Positions 62,134 to 64,000 of a stretch of DNA of 64,000 nucleotides are shown here, piece after piece. Position 1 is the first letter of the stretch, and every line of letters starts with the position of its first letter. The notes beneath the pieces are model-generated. The model did not search any database. It was not told where the DNA came from and saw nothing but the letters and a program-made list of their open reading frames with translations. Made by a program: the position numbers and the translations under genes. The stretch spans positions 18,791,954-18,855,953 of the forward strand of contig CM056563.1 in the NCBI GenBank assembly GCA_029721515.1. The letters are read 5' to 3'. Origin of the DNA: Synanceia verrucosa (Eukaryota; Chordata; Actinopteri; Perciformes; Synanceiidae).

Positions 62134-64000
62134 ATGGCTGGTAGCACCGTCAAGACAGTACACGATATCTTTCAAAGCATGGAGTATGGACCAGCTGCAG
62201 CTTCCAGCACTGCTACTGCACAGGTAAAGTTATCAACTTAGTTCACTGCAGCACAAGACAACGAACAGCTACGGTTGGTGTGAAAGCTAAATTATGCTGC
62301 GTACCTGCTAACATTAGCATGTTTTACCGCTCACTAGGTTTATCTTACTACTTTTGGACAATTTGACCCATGTGAAGTTCATTAACTTTTAGTTGAGTGC
62401 AACTCACAAGTCAAACATGTGACTGTTCATTAGCTAGTTAAGAGATGCAAGGGGAAACCAGGTGTTTTTTTCCACTTGAGGGGATTTCACACTGAATTTT
62501 GGATAACTGACTCCCCCAGGGTCATGAGACCACTAAGACTTCCTGATGTAGGCAGATGTTAAATTTAGGTTGTTCAGATCCTCTGTGTTGGTGATTTTGC
62601 TGTTCAAGCACCAGAAAAGTGTTCCCATATTCCAGCACAGTCACCAAATGTGTTGCACTGTCCTGGTAGTTTAATGAAACTGCAGCCTGTAAATATGTTG
62701 TCTCAATTCATTTAGTTGTGTCAGATTGCTAACAAACCTCTGTACTTTGGTCTTCTGTCTGTAAATAGTTGACACAGTCTCCCTGCTTGGAGGACCTGTC
62801 TTGTGTCAGTGTCCTGCAGAGGTGGCGTCATCTTGACCAATCAAATGGTTTCATGCATTTTTATGTAATGTTGCTATGACAACCATTAGGGGTCACTGAT
62901 TTTACAGTGTGTGCATTGAATCGTATGTGCAACGGTAGACAGCAGCAGAAAGTTTTGTGAGCAAAGCTATAGAGGCATAGAACAACAGAATAAATGAATG
63001 TTCATATATACCAACCATTAGTGCAATGATATCTCAGTCATCATTATGTAACCTCAGCACAATGATCAATCATTAATATCTCGTGCTCATATTTTTAGTT
63101 TCAAACAGATGTTTCAGATGTAATGCAGGGATTAACTTCCAGGGTGCGTCAATGAAGTAATGTGAGTTAACCTGCATGGTTAGTAATAGTTCATAATAAA
63201 ACTATATCATGTGGAGGGAAAAAGAACTGTAATAATGTTGTTTGTAGTTTAAAGTAGTTTTTGGGACACTTAAGAAAAGTGTAAATTCGAGCCCTGAGCA
63301 CTAATGTCCTCAGCTGTCTACTTATCATCAGTAAGACATATTTATTTAGTGATGCAAACAGCTCTCAGCTGGTTTTCATCCCCAGCAGTGGTGTTGGTTA
63401 TCATCTCTCAGGATTTTCCACAGCTTGAATACTGATTGTTCTTTCCTTCTCCACCAGGCGTGGCTGGATCATCATTCCCGGTCTCTGGGTCTGTTTATCG
63501 ATGGCAAGTTTGTCCGTCCTGCAGACAGACAGAGCCGCTCTCTGGCTGATTCTAAAGGTAAGCAGCACTTCCTGGAAAGGAAGCAGCTCATCGTCTTTTT
63601 TCCAGATGACAAAGCTGATCATGTTTTCCCCTCCCCTGCTCTCCAGGTGGTAACGTGTGCAGCACAGTGTGCGCTGTGGAGGAAGATGTCTCTCAGTGTG
63701 CTTCCTCTGCGGTTAACGGCTACAAGGCGTGGAGCGATCTGAGCTGCCACCAGAGGGCCAAAGTGCTGCTCAGGTGCAACAGAGCTCACCTTCACACACC
63801 TCAGCACTGATCGCTCCACCCAGCATCCTGACGTGTCGGTCGTGTCCTCCTCTAACAGGTTGGTGAGCGTTCTCGGGCAGCACGGTCAGTGTGTGTCGGA
63901 GCTGTGTGAGCTGTGCTCGGCGTCCTGCTCGGCCTCCACCCTCGTCAGGCTGCTGCAGTACTACAGCAGCTGGGCTCAGCTCAGAGACACTCTCATCCCC
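62134..64000 (+). CDS. aldh16a1: Aldehyde dehydrogenase family 16 member A1, N-terminal part
   Basis: ALDH16A1 is a large member of the aldehyde dehydrogenase superfamily carrying two ALDH-like halves; the mammalian form is considered catalytically doubtful and binds spartin-type partners. Four coding exons are in the window: 62134-62223, 63458-63557, 63647-63773 and 63859-64000 (cut by the window edge). They give 153 of roughly 800 residues. The start MAGSTVKTVHDIFQSMEYGP parallels the mammalian IFTSLEYGP start. Next come AWLDHHSRSLGLFIDGKFV (ALDH entry strand), AVNGYKAWSDLSCHQRAKVLLR and LQYYSSWAQ, typical of the N-terminal ALDH fold. Frame is kept through phase 0, 1 and 2 junctions. Catalytic residues lie beyond the window, so activity cannot be judged. 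The proximity to pih1d1 matches the human order. Confidence 0.93.
62224..63457 (+). other. aldh16a1 intron 1
   Basis: A 1.2 kb intron with a clear GTAAAG donor and CCACCAG acceptor. No repeat or exon recognised inside. Confidence 0.6.

Overview
The window is nuclear DNA of a ray-finned fish, very probably a percomorph-type teleost. Six protein-coding genes can be assembled exon by exon from GT-AG junctions that keep frame. Introns and spacers carry typical fish elements: tRNA-headed SINEs, RTE-type tails, Tc1-like, hAT-like and TTAA-type (piggyBac-like) non-autonomous DNA elements, a decayed L2/Rex1-type LINE, and very long GATA tracts. No bacterial-type feature, CRISPR array or intact viral gene was seen.

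Layout. 175-8356 (+): last seven coding exons of a carnitine O-palmitoyltransferase 1 (CPT1A-like). 16027-26187 (+): an eleven-coding-exon gene for a small cysteine-rich, mucin-stalked, single-pass membrane protein of 280 residues. I cannot name it securely; synteny and exon layout make a divergent FLT3LG-type cytokine the leading guess. 31822-36436 (+): pih1d1, complete, ten coding exons. 43184-47751 (+): slow skeletal troponin T (tnnt1), complete, fourteen coding exons including an 8-nt microexon. 51606-55229 (-): synaptotagmin 5-like Ca2+ sensor, complete, eight coding exons. 62134 to the window end (+): first four coding exons of aldh16a1.

The gene set matches two parts of human 19q13: CPT1C, PIH1D1, ALDH16A1 and FLT3LG (19q13.33), and TNNT1 and SYT5 (19q13.42). 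This supports the gene calls and suggests an old linkage group. No troponin I gene lies between tnnt1 and syt5 here, and these two genes are convergent. The six genes serve unrelated functions (mitochondrial fatty-acid entry, a likely cell-surface ligand, R2TP chaperone adaptor, thin filament, exocytosis, ALDH-family protein), so this is a synteny block, not a functional cluster.

The most interesting part is 13.5-26.2 kb. The unnamed membrane-protein gene has introns loaded with elements, including two inverted copies of one MITE bracketing its three central ectodomain exons, and two near-identical TTAA-type MITE tails. All identifications are from reading translations and remembered family motifs; no search was run.
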